From JAVBTR01 sp031556065 (GTDB lineage: Bacteria > Bacillota > Clostridia > Christensenellales > Aristaeellaceae), in assembly GCA_031556065.1 (NCBI GenBank), contig JAVBTR010000063.1, positions 1 through 33,866 on the forward strand: DNA of 33,866 nucleotides. Direction: 5' to 3'. This document shows positions 8,040 to 15,475 of this stretch, in pieces; within the stretch, counting starts at the first letter, position 1, and each line of letters starts with the position of its first letter. Position numbers and translations under genes: made by a program. The notes beneath the pieces are model-generated. The model was not told the DNA's origin and made no database searches. It saw only the letters and a program-made list of their open reading frames with translations.

Positions 8040-9398
8040 CTATACCGACGCGATAATCTCGTCTTTAACCGCTTGCTTTAGTTCCACCACTTTTTCGGCA
8101 ATATCTTCTTCCCATGTTCCCTTATAAGGATCGTAAGCGCAGTTCCAGGGCTTTGCATCCACTGGGCGGCCCATGCTGTCCGGACGGCAGTCAAAGCAGG
8201 CGTAGCGGTATTCACAGTCCTTGCAGCCCTTTATTAAATCCTTTGTCATATGCAGAATATCGGGCTTTAATAGCTGGCTTAGCAAGCCCGGTGTACGGGC
8301 AGCCATGCTGCCGTGGGAAAACCGCTTTTCCATGGGGCAGGGGGTTACCTCCAGCAGGGCCGATACATACAAAGTATACCCAAAGCAGTTATGGCAGGCC
8401 ATGTTATAGCGCACATCCTCCCGGTTTAAGCGGCTTTGAAAGGTGGCCTTAGTAATAAACTTGCGATCGATGGTTTTTTCGTCCAGCAAGGTAATGCCCG
8501 CTCTGCCCACCAGCCGCACCACATCCTGTTTTTGCGCCAAATCAAAGGGGGCGTTGTTTCTTTGGCCCAAATCAATCCCATCCAGCAAAATAGTAGAAAT
8601 CCGGTAGGTTAGCCCATGGTTTTGCAAAATATCAATGGCATGGGATGTCCGTTCATGAGAGCGGCGGCCCAAGGTTACAAAATCGTGGTTCATCCCATCG
8701 TAGGAATACATGGAAAGGGCCACCGTCGCCCCCAGCGCTTTAAGCATGGCTGCCATTTCGTCCGTCATTAAAAGGCAGTTGGAATAAAACTCCACCGTAT
8801 CGAACTTTTTACAGGCATAGGTGGTAATGGCTTTAATATCCGGGTTCAAAAGAGGTTCCCCGCCGGTGATTTGCAAGTGCCGCACACCCACAGAGTCCAT
8901 TTCATCCATAGCATAAATGGCATCGGCCAGGGACAGGGTGTTGTAATCCTTCGTATCATACTTGGCATCCTCGTAGCAGTGGATGCACTTAAGATTACAT
9001 CTGTCTGTTGCCTGAAGCAGGCCAAAGCTGGGAGCAATTGGTGAAGAAACAGCCGGCGTCCCGTAGGGCTTAAGAGGCCATTGCGCTTCCTTTATAAAGC
9101 GGGCTGCTTCCTCTTCGCCCTCTGTTTCGGCGCTGCCGCCATCCTTTAGCTTCCTTAAAGCCACAAGGGCTTGATCGTCCAGCCAATAAAGCATCCCCTG
9201 ACGCAAGTCATACAGGCAATGGTTTTTCGCCCCGCTTACCACAAAAACATCCTCATCCAGCACCAGGCTGGCATGGGCTGCCAAATCCGGCATCACCTGC
9301 GGCCGATATCCGCTTTTGCAATAAAGGCAGGCACAGGAATAGCGCTCCGCATTAACCGGTGCCATGGATTGAGTCAGCTTTACAATGTGTTCAGCCAC
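8040..9398 (-). CDS. Radical SAM/SPASM enzyme, peptide-maturase type
   Basis: A 452-residue iron-sulphur enzyme. The radical SAM cluster motif CNLKCIHC gives Cys 134, 138 and 141, followed by ITGGEPLL at 177-184. The C-terminus is a SPASM-like domain with Cys 335, 338, 354, 392, 395, 401, 404 and 420, enough for two auxiliary 4Fe-4S clusters. An N-terminal segment at about 45-90 (DEDVFVVSGAKNHCLYDLRQ onward) resembles the peptide-binding RRE/PqqD-like fold of RiPP maturases. An unusual N-terminal C-x-C-x-x-C lies at 22-27. The start is GTG 9398, about five bases after GGGAG. No precursor peptide gene is visible, so the substrate is unknown. It is the first gene of the leftward STAS/phosphatase operon, transcribed from a consensus promoter at 9430-9458. 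Confidence 0.85.
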   Translation of the reverse strand: MAEHIVKLTQSMAPVNAERYSCACLYCKSGYRPQVMPDLAAHASLVLDEDVFVVSGAKNHCLYDLRQGMLYWLDDQALVALRKLKDGGSAETEGEEEAARFIKEAQWPLKPYGTPAVSSPIAPSFGLLQATDRCNLKCIHCYEDAKYDTKDYNTLSLADAIYAMDEMDSVGVRHLQITGGEPLLNPDIKAITTYACKKFDTVEFYSNCLLMTDEMAAMLKALGATVALSMYSYDGMNHDFVTLGRRSHERTSHAIDILQNHGLTYRISTILLDGIDLGQRNNAPFDLAQKQDVVRLVGRAGITLLDEKTIDRKFITKATFQSRLNREDVRYNMACHNCFGYTLYVSALLEVTPCPMEKRFSHGSMAARTPGLLSQLLKPDILHMTKDLIKGCKDCEYRYACFDCRPDSMGRPVDAKPWNCAYDPYKGTWEEDIAEKVVELKQAVKDEIIASV

Positions 9399-9429
9399 AT
9401 TGACTCCCCCTTTTTAATTGGTTTTCGTC

Positions 9430-9458
9430 ATTATACTGCAAATTTGCCAGGTTCTCAA
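9430..9458 (-). promoter_or_regulatory. Promoter of the radical SAM/partner-switching operon
   Basis: Read leftward: -35 TTGAGA (9458-9453), a 17-base spacer, -10 TATAAT (9435-9430). It interleaves with the rightward promoter at 9444-9473. Confidence 0.78.
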
Positions 9459-9473
9459 GACCTGTGGTATAAT
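9444..9473 (+). promoter_or_regulatory. Promoter of the QueG-like gene
   Basis: -35 TTGCCA (9444-9449), an 18-base spacer, -10 TATAAT (9468-9473). Its -35 box lies inside the spacer of the leftward promoter, so the two probably cannot be occupied together. Confidence 0.75.
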
Positions 9474-9502
9474 GAACCCGCTGTACAAAGGAGGGTTTGA
9501 AT

Positions 9503-10396
9503 ATGATAACGGAGCTAAAGCATGGTGCCAAAATGGCCGTTGTGGGGGTTGATAAAATCGGCCTGCTGCAAAAAGAGCTTGCCCTGTTTCAAAAGGAAAC
9601 CCCGCTCAATGACTTTGCCAGCTGGATTGTGAATGATCTTTACCAGTTCGATATGCCCAAAGAAACGCGTTCCGTGATTATTCTGGCAGTGCCTCATTGG
9701 GCCTACGGGGAAATTACTTTCCACCGCAATGGCAAGGCCTACCCTTTATATGGCAATGTGCAAGCACCTTTGGACAAGGTTCAGCGCCAGCTGGCCAGCG
9801 CTATTAAAAAGATGGGATATACCGTTAATGCCCAAGCCCGTCTGCCTTTAAAGCGCTTGGCAGTGCAAAGCGGGCTGGCGGAATATGGCAAGAACAACAT
9901 TACCTACGTGGAGAGCATGGGCAGCTACCTGTCCTACATGGCTTTTTCCACCAATATGCCCTGGGAAGGGGATTCATGGCGGGATGTGACGGTGGCCGCC
10001 CAGTGCGCAGGTTGCGGTATTTGTGTTAAAAACTGCCCTACCGGCGCCATCTCCCAGGAGCACTTCCTTATTGATAACCAGAAATGCTTATCCGCCATGA
10101 ACGAAGACAGCAGGGATTTCCCCCATTGGCTTCCCGATGCTGCCCATCACACGCCCTACGATTGCTTAAAGTGCCAGGCTATCTGCCCCATGAACGAGGA
10201 TCACCGGGAGGTTATTTCGGTGTCCTTCGACGAAGCAGAAACCCAGCGCGTTCTTAATGGCAGGCCTTATAAGGACGTTTCCAAGGAGCTTAAAGCAAAG
10301 ATCAATTTACTGGGGCTGGACAGATGGGCTTCCATTCCCAGAAACCTGCTCAAATTGTTCGCTTTGATGGATCAGGGCCATGTGCCCACGCTGTAG
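9503..10396 (+). CDS. QueG-like double 4Fe-4S cluster protein
   Basis: A 297-residue protein related to epoxyqueuosine reductase (QueG), the cobalamin enzyme that completes queuosine in tRNA. The ferredoxin part has CAGCGICVKNCPTGA, and the second cluster uses CLKCQAICPMN. The segment RLAVQSGLAEYGKNN is the family's conserved active-site region. It is shorter than canonical QueG (about 380 residues) and lacks the C-terminal HEAT-like repeats that grip tRNA. A true tRNA role is therefore uncertain; it may be one of the QueG-like reductases of anaerobes with another substrate. ATG 9503 lies eight bases after GGAGG (9490-9494), better than TTG 9497. It diverges from the radical SAM operon and has its own promoter at 9444-9473. 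Confidence 0.8.
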   Translation: MITELKHGAKMAVVGVDKIGLLQKELALFQKETPLNDFASWIVNDLYQFDMPKETRSVIILAVPHWAYGEITFHRNGKAYPLYGNVQAPLDKVQRQLASAIKKMGYTVNAQARLPLKRLAVQSGLAEYGKNNITYVESMGSYLSYMAFSTNMPWEGDSWRDVTVAAQCAGCGICVKNCPTGAISQEHFLIDNQKCLSAMNEDSRDFPHWLPDAAHHTPYDCLKCQAICPMNEDHREVISVSFDEAETQRVLNGRPYKDVSKELKAKINLLGLDRWASIPRNLLKLFALMDQGHVPTL

Positions 10397-10437
10397 AGCA
10401 CAACCGATCTACAGTTTAATCAATAATAAACCCAAAT

Positions 10438-10767
10438 TTACTTTTCTAAATAGTTTTCTATGATAGCCAAAATGCTTTCACGTTGCGAACGATTGAGGCT
10501 TCGATACTGGTGGACTAGCCGAAGCTCTCCCTGCGTCAAATCATCAGATCTGATCCCATCAGGTTTTTGTTTAATGTCTGTGTTTTCAATAAGATAATCG
10601 ATAGATACATCAAAAAAAGCGGCCAGTTTTTTTAGTGTATCAAAATCGGGTTCAACATCGTGATTTTCATATTTATTTATTGATTGCTGGCTAACAGACA
10701 CTGCATCGGCCAGCTTTTGTTGACTAATACCCTCTTCTTTCCGAAGCAGCTTTAGCCTGCTAAGCAT
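10438..10767 (-). CDS. XRE-family transcriptional regulator
   Basis: A 109-residue repressor-type protein. Residues 4-60 form a Cro/C1 helix-turn-helix, with recognition segment SQQKLADAVSVSQQSINKYE and the typical closing EPDFDTLKKLAAFFDVSIDYL. The C-terminal 45 residues are helical and probably mediate dimerisation. The start codon has no clear ribosome binding site, suggesting low expression. The gene is divergent from the giant surface-protein gene. A perfect palindrome lies between them (10829-10846), inside the surface-protein promoter and over the probable -35 (TTGTCA, 10832-10827) of this gene. The regulator therefore probably represses both its neighbour and itself. That control scheme is inference from layout. 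Confidence 0.92.
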   Translation of the reverse strand: MLSRLKLLRKEEGISQQKLADAVSVSQQSINKYENHDVEPDFDTLKKLAAFFDVSIDYLIENTDIKQKPDGIRSDDLTQGELRLVHQYRSLNRSQRESILAIIENYLEK

Positions 10768-10825
10768 TAAATCACAATGATTCTAACAACATTTAGGCGT
10801 AGAATAAAAAGCTTATTTTTAGTAA

Positions 10826-10854
10826 TTGACAACCACTAATGGTTGTTTTAAAAT
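10826..10854 (+). promoter_or_regulatory. Consensus promoter of the giant surface-protein gene
   Basis: -35 TTGACA (10826-10831), a 17-base spacer, -10 TAAAAT (10849-10854). The spacer is almost filled by the palindrome at 10829-10846, so a bound repressor would block RNA polymerase directly. A leader of about 85 bases precedes the GTG start. Confidence 0.82.
10829..10846. promoter_or_regulatory. Palindromic operator, likely for the adjacent XRE regulator
   Basis: ACAACCA (10829-10835), CTAA, TGGTTGT (10840-10846): a perfect 7-bp inverted repeat with a 4-base centre. This is the size expected for a dimeric XRE repressor. It overlaps the -35 boxes of both divergent genes. Confidence 0.7.
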
Positions 10855-10946
10855 AAGCCCTAGAATTGTTTTGTGTAAATATAAGACAATACATACTCAA
10901 GGAAGATTTTTTGCTAATTTTTTATGTATCTATGGAGGAAGACATT

Positions 10947-13900
10947 GTGAAAAAGAGAGCTATCGCATTGTTGTTCGTTGTTTTGCTGCTGGGCGTATGG
11001 TTACCGCAGGGCTTATTAGGCGCAGGTTTTGCCGAAGAAGGCGGCGAAAATACCACTGGTATGGAAATTACATCCGAAATTGCATCGGCAGTACAATCGG
11101 CTACTCCAAATCTTTCAGAGCCTTCTGCATCAGAAGAAAACGATAGTGGTACACCCGAGCCCTTACCCGTACAGGATATCGTTCCCACCTATGACCCTGC
11201 TGTAACCGCCACACCTACTCCGTATGATACGCCAACCTCTATCGAGACACCTATTGTAATTGATATACCTACACCATCTGATACCCTGAATGAAACCGAA
11301 ACACCTACACCACACGATACCCCAAACCCAATTGAAGCACCTACTGCGCCCGAAACCTTAGCACCAAGCGATACCCCGCCGCCCGATGGCGTTATCTCAA
11401 TATCACATAGCATGCTTGATAACACCCAACTGGGCGTATTCGAAGTATCTTCACCCATTAGCATCATCACATCCTTCGATAATCTGGATAGTGAAATTGC
11501 CTATCAAGAATATGAAGCAGGCACTATTGTTTCGTCTGACGAGTTGCTTTTACCATCAACGATTTTTGCAAAAGATCAAAACGGTGATCCCATTACCATT
11601 AACGAGGTTATTTGGAGAAGCACCCCAGAGTTCGATCCCGAACTGCCAAACATATATGAATTTTGTCCATTAGTGCCCGAAAGTTTCTCATTGGCCGACG
11701 ATGTTGATTTGCCAGTTATCTGCATATTTATCCGCGCAGACGATTTAATGCTAATGTCCGCTATGGGTATCGATATTACTGGTGATTTTACCGATCCTAA
11801 TTTCTTAAATGCAGTCCGTGCCATTGGGGGCAAAAGTGAAACTGACCCTATTTTTGATGTGGATGTGGAAAACGTTACATATCTTAATGTGAATAACAAA
11901 GCTATAAGCAGCTTGGCAGGATTAGAGCATTTTATCAATCTGACAGAGTTGCATTGTGAAAGTAACCAGCTTACACACTTACCATCCCTACCTAATGGTC
12001 TAGAAAAACTCTTTTGCAGCTTAAATGCGCTAACTGGTTTGCCTGATTTGCCAGGTACACTTACATGGCTCGATGGTGGAATTAATCCTTTTACATCGTT
12101 GCCAACTCTCCCGGCGGGCTTAACTCGGCTCACCTGCGTAAGCGAGCAGCTTACATCCCTTCCAGAGCTTCCGGCTAGCCTGACCTTTCTTTTGTGTACC
12201 CGTTGCGGCCTCACCTCGTTGCCGTCACTTCCTGCAGGGCTTCGCGAGTTAACTTGTTGGGAAAATCAGCTTACGTTCCTCCCAGAGCTTCCTTCGAGCT
12301 TAATCGAACTGCACTGCCATGGTAATCAACTTACATCACTTCCAGCACTTCCCGCTGGACTGGAAAATCTAACCTGCGGTGATAATGCTCTGGCCTCGTT
12401 ACCAACATTGCCCGTTACTTTAAAAGCCCTTCAATGTGAGGGCAATCAGCTTACAACATTACCTTCGTTACCAGATGGTCTGATGCTATTGCGGTGTGAA
12501 CGCAATTCTTTAACTAGTATTCCCAATCTACCCAGCGCCTTAACTAATTTTTGGTGTAACAACAACCAACTAACAACTTTGCCAACGTTACCATTAGGGC
12601 TAACAGAATTCTTATGCAGCAACAATCAACTCGTTTCACTGTCTCCACTATCGGATGGCTTAATCGCCTTTATCTGCGATAACAATCGCCTTACAAGTTT
12701 ACCACTTTTACCAGATAGCATAACTATTCTGTCATGTGCTAGCAACCAGCTTACAAGCATTGATGTTAGTGGATTATCGTTATCAGAATTAGATTGTTCT
12801 TTTAATTACATGGATGATGAAAGTGCAGTTATAGGATTTAATGGAGCATGGAATGATAAAAACTTCATTTTTGCTCCGCAATACGCTATAGGAACGGACA
12901 ATATATCGCTTTCACAATCATCTATTACCAACATTAGTTATGGCGGGGGAGGCAGCAACAGCATTGTTGTTACCAGCAGCGACACATGGACAGCAAAAGC
13001 AAATCAAGATTGGATTTCCCTCTCCCAAATATCTGGCTCCAGTGGGAACAGCGTAACAGTAACCTACTGTGAAAACAATGGCCCTGCTCGCATTGGCACA
13101 GTCACATTTACATGCGGGACCAAGACAGCTATATATACCATAAACCAAGATGGATGCACCATCGGATTATCCCAAGCAACATGGACTGATATTGCAGCCT
13201 CGGGCACAAATAAGACGTTTTCCGTTACTGGCGTACATGCCGGATGGATTGCAGTAGCAAGCGAAAACTGGATTTCATTATATGCGTCAAACGGTAACTC
13301 AGGTAACAATATATTTGGTAGCTATGGGAATAATCTACGTGTGACAGTAGCCGAAAACAAAGGTGCGTCCAGTCGCACGGGAACTGTCACGCTAACCGCC
13401 AAGACAGGAGTCACTGCTATGCTGACAGTAACTCAGTGCGGTATCGCCGATAGTCCATCGCTTTCGAAATACACTATCACATATAATGCAAACAGCGGGA
13501 GCGGTGCACCTGCCGCTCAAGTAAAAGAGTACGGGAAAGCACTAACACTTAGCACAACCATTCCTACTCGCACAGGTTATTCCTTCTTGGGATGGAATAC
13601 TAATGCAAGTGCTTCATTGGCACAGTATCCTAGTGGTGGTTCATATACCATCGATGATAATGCCCTGCTATTTGCTGTTTGGTCGCCCAATAAATATACC
13701 ATTACATACAGTGCAAATGGCGGAAGTGGTGCACCTACTGCTCAAGTAAAAGAGTACGGGAAAGCACTAACACTCAGCACAACCATTCCTGCTCGCACAG
13801 GCTACTCCTTTGTAGGGTGGAGTCCTAATGCAGGCGCTCCATTGGCACAGTATCTTAGTGGTGGTTCATATACCATCGATGATAATGCCCTGCTATTTGC

Positions 13901-15377
13901 TGTTTGGTCGCCCAATAAATATACCATTACATACAATGCAAATGGCGGAAGTGGTGCACCTACTGCTCAAGTAAAAGAACATGGAAAAGATTTAGCACTC
14001 AGTACAGCTATCCCTACTCGCACAGGCTATTCTTTTATTGGGTGGAATACTAATTCAGGAGCCACTGTTTGCCAATATGCTAGTGGTGAACTGTATAAAG
14101 CAGATGCAAACGCCACATTACATGCCATTTGGCAAATAGTGCAAAACAATTACACTGTTTCGTTCAATGCCAATGGTGGTAGCAATGCACCATCGGCCCA
14201 AACCGCAGTAATTGGTGCATCCATAACAGTCCCATCGCAAAAACCAACCCGTGAAGGGTATACCTTCAAATATTGGAATGCCGACGCAAGCAAGCTTGTC
14301 GCCATATATTATCCAAGTACGCCATACACATTCACAGCAAGCACAACGTTGTATGCGTTTTGGTCGCTTAATTCTCCGGTGCCATACTTTGTCTCCAACA
14401 ACAGTAATCTAGCTACGATTGTTCCGGGGAATGTTGCAACGATTGCTTGGCCTTCTGTTGCAAGCAATGCGCAATATAAAATAACGGTTACAAATACAAG
14501 CACACAAAAAGTAGTTAAAGAAGAAACCATTAGTGGAACAAGGTATACACTAAGTGGTTTGAGTGAGGGAACCTATGCCATTGCATTATATACATATTTG
14601 AACGGGACGTACAGCGGAACAATTGTCTCGTCTAGTGGCGGAAATACACTTTCGTTGACTGTTGGATATTCGTTTTCATCTCTTTCAGCACAAGAGCGTG
14701 CAACGCAATATCAAGCAGAACAAACGAAGATTGTTGATGATTTGTTATATAAAATTGCGAGCAAAAAAGACCTTAACGGATACAGTCTGATGGGATATGA
14801 ATTATCGGAGATATACAACAAAGATGCTAATGGAAATATTACCAATATAAATTGCCAATGGTTATTGTCACAAAAATTAATGTTGACATTAGGTGTGAAA
14901 TATACCGATACAAAAATCGGTAACTTGACCACTCAGGCTAGCAAGTGCACCAAAGATCCTGATTACACATACAATGGTTATTATATCACCGTTAATGGCA
15001 ACGCAAATAGCGACAATGCGAATAAGGTCTTTAGTTTTTCGGATTTTATTAACAAAGACAACTCAGTGGATGTAAACAAATTCCGTGCAGCGATTGGCAA
15101 TCCTGATGATGAAACAATCGTTTTGCTTTACATTTATAATAGTACGCACAAAGAATTTATCGATCATATTTCTAGTGATGGTTACATGTATTATGTCGGA
15201 AATCAAAATGTCACAAAAGCCTATACTGGTGGCAAAACTACTGTAGGCATAGACGATGGAGGAAAAAAACAGGATTTATCGCTATTTACAACTACATGTA
15301 CTTCTATAGCAGACTATGTTAAAAACAAGTCTAAAGCCTATGTGACAGCAGTAGTGACATTGAAAAAAGCAAAATAG
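10947..15377 (+). CDS. Giant secreted LRR/BACON/InlB-repeat surface protein
   Basis: A 1476-residue exported protein. GTG 10947 lies eight bases after GGAGG (10934-10938) and gives a good signal peptide: KKR, a hydrophobic core, and likely cleavage after AGFA (residue 29). Upstream in-frame codons would bury that signal. In order: a Pro/Thr-rich linker (about 68-150); a divergent region; 14 leucine-rich repeats of exactly 20 residues (332-611) in the LPX style LxxLxCxxNxLTxLPxLPxx; two BACON-like beta-sandwich domains (about 653-735 and 737-831); four InlB B-type repeats (842-1141) with GYSF-GW cores; a fibronectin-like segment (about 1145-1240); and an unrecognised C-terminal domain (about 1245-1476). 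There is no LPXTG motif or SLH domain, so the anchor is unknown. BACON and InlB repeats usually serve carbohydrate, mucin or protein binding at the cell surface. Base composition is visibly AT-richer than the flanking genes, suggesting acquisition. The XRE regulator next door probably controls it. Confidence 0.88.
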   Translation: MKKRAIALLFVVLLLGVWLPQGLLGAGFAEEGGENTTGMEITSEIASAVQSATPNLSEPSASEENDSGTPEPLPVQDIVPTYDPAVTATPTPYDTPTSIETPIVIDIPTPSDTLNETETPTPHDTPNPIEAPTAPETLAPSDTPPPDGVISISHSMLDNTQLGVFEVSSPISIITSFDNLDSEIAYQEYEAGTIVSSDELLLPSTIFAKDQNGDPITINEVIWRSTPEFDPELPNIYEFCPLVPESFSLADDVDLPVICIFIRADDLMLMSAMGIDITGDFTDPNFLNAVRAIGGKSETDPIFDVDVENVTYLNVNNKAISSLAGLEHFINLTELHCESNQLTHLPSLPNGLEKLFCSLNALTGLPDLPGTLTWLDGGINPFTSLPTLPAGLTRLTCVSEQLTSLPELPASLTFLLCTRCGLTSLPSLPAGLRELTCWENQLTFLPELPSSLIELHCHGNQLTSLPALPAGLENLTCGDNALASLPTLPVTLKALQCEGNQLTTLPSLPDGLMLLRCERNSLTSIPNLPSALTNFWCNNNQLTTLPTLPLGLTEFLCSNNQLVSLSPLSDGLIAFICDNNRLTSLPLLPDSITILSCASNQLTSIDVSGLSLSELDCSFNYMDDESAVIGFNGAWNDKNFIFAPQYAIGTDNISLSQSSITNISYGGGGSNSIVVTSSDTWTAKANQDWISLSQISGSSGNSVTVTYCENNGPARIGTVTFTCGTKTAIYTINQDGCTIGLSQATWTDIAASGTNKTFSVTGVHAGWIAVASENWISLYASNGNSGNNIFGSYGNNLRVTVAENKGASSRTGTVTLTAKTGVTAMLTVTQCGIADSPSLSKYTITYNANSGSGAPAAQVKEYGKALTLSTTIPTRTGYSFLGWNTNASASLAQYPSGGSYTIDDNALLFAVWSPNKYTITYSANGGSGAPTAQVKEYGKALTLSTTIPARTGYSFVGWSPNAGAPLAQYLSGGSYTIDDNALLFAVWSPNKYTITYNANGGSGAPTAQVKEHGKDLALSTAIPTRTGYSFIGWNTNSGATVCQYASGELYKADANATLHAIWQIVQNNYTVSFNANGGSNAPSAQTAVIGASITVPSQKPTREGYTFKYWNADASKLVAIYYPSTPYTFTASTTLYAFWSLNSPVPYFVSNNSNLATIVPGNVATIAWPSVASNAQYKITVTNTSTQKVVKEETISGTRYTLSGLSEGTYAIALYTYLNGTYSGTIVSSSGGNTLSLTVGYSFSSLSAQERATQYQAEQTKIVDDLLYKIASKKDLNGYSLMGYELSEIYNKDANGNITNINCQWLLSQKLMLTLGVKYTDTKIGNLTTQASKCTKDPDYTYNGYYITVNGNANSDNANKVFSFSDFINKDNSVDVNKFRAAIGNPDDETIVLLYIYNSTHKEFIDHISSDGYMYYVGNQNVTKAYTGGKTTVGIDDGGKKQDLSLFTTTCTSIADYVKNKSKAYVTAVVTLKKAK
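11940..12779 (+). repeat. 14 tandem 60-bp leucine-rich-repeat units
   Basis: Fourteen in-frame units of exactly 60 bases, each encoding LxxLxCxxNxLTxLPxLPxx; a fifteenth partial unit starts at 12780. Thirteen units have Cys at position 6, and the third has Gly. DNA copies have diverged, with frequent recurrence of CAGCTTACA-like segments. Confidence 0.9.
13470..14368 (+). repeat. Four InlB B-type repeats, 225-bp period
   Basis: Units start at 13470, 13695, 13920 and 14151. The first three keep an exact 225-base spacing and long identical DNA blocks, for example about 70 bases shared between 13639 and 13864 onward. The fourth is more diverged. The encoded units run YTITYNANGGSGAP... to ...LFAVWSPNK. 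Confidence 0.9.
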
Positions 15378-15398
15378 TAATTTGCCCGCTGATCTCTT

Positions 15399-15447
15399 TA
15401 AGAACCTTGCCGCCCGCCGAAAAGTTCGGCGGGCGGCAAGGTTCTTA
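15399..15447. terminator. Perfect 23-bp hairpin between convergent genes
   Basis: The arms 15399-15421 and 15425-15447 are perfect reverse complements of 23 bases with a three-base loop (AAG). The position, between the stops of the surface-protein gene (15377) and ftsY (15476), suits a shared terminator. Neither side has a proper T run, only TGTTGCTTTT on the right. It may instead act as an mRNA 3' end stabiliser or a barrier. Confidence 0.6.
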
Positions 15448-15475
15448 TGTTGCTTTTCAATGCTGTGCAGCTTAA

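Noticed and set aside
11940..12779. CRISPR-like regular 60-bp periodicity
   Set aside because: The period is in frame with protein repeats, units are degenerate throughout, and there is no constant repeat with unique spacers.
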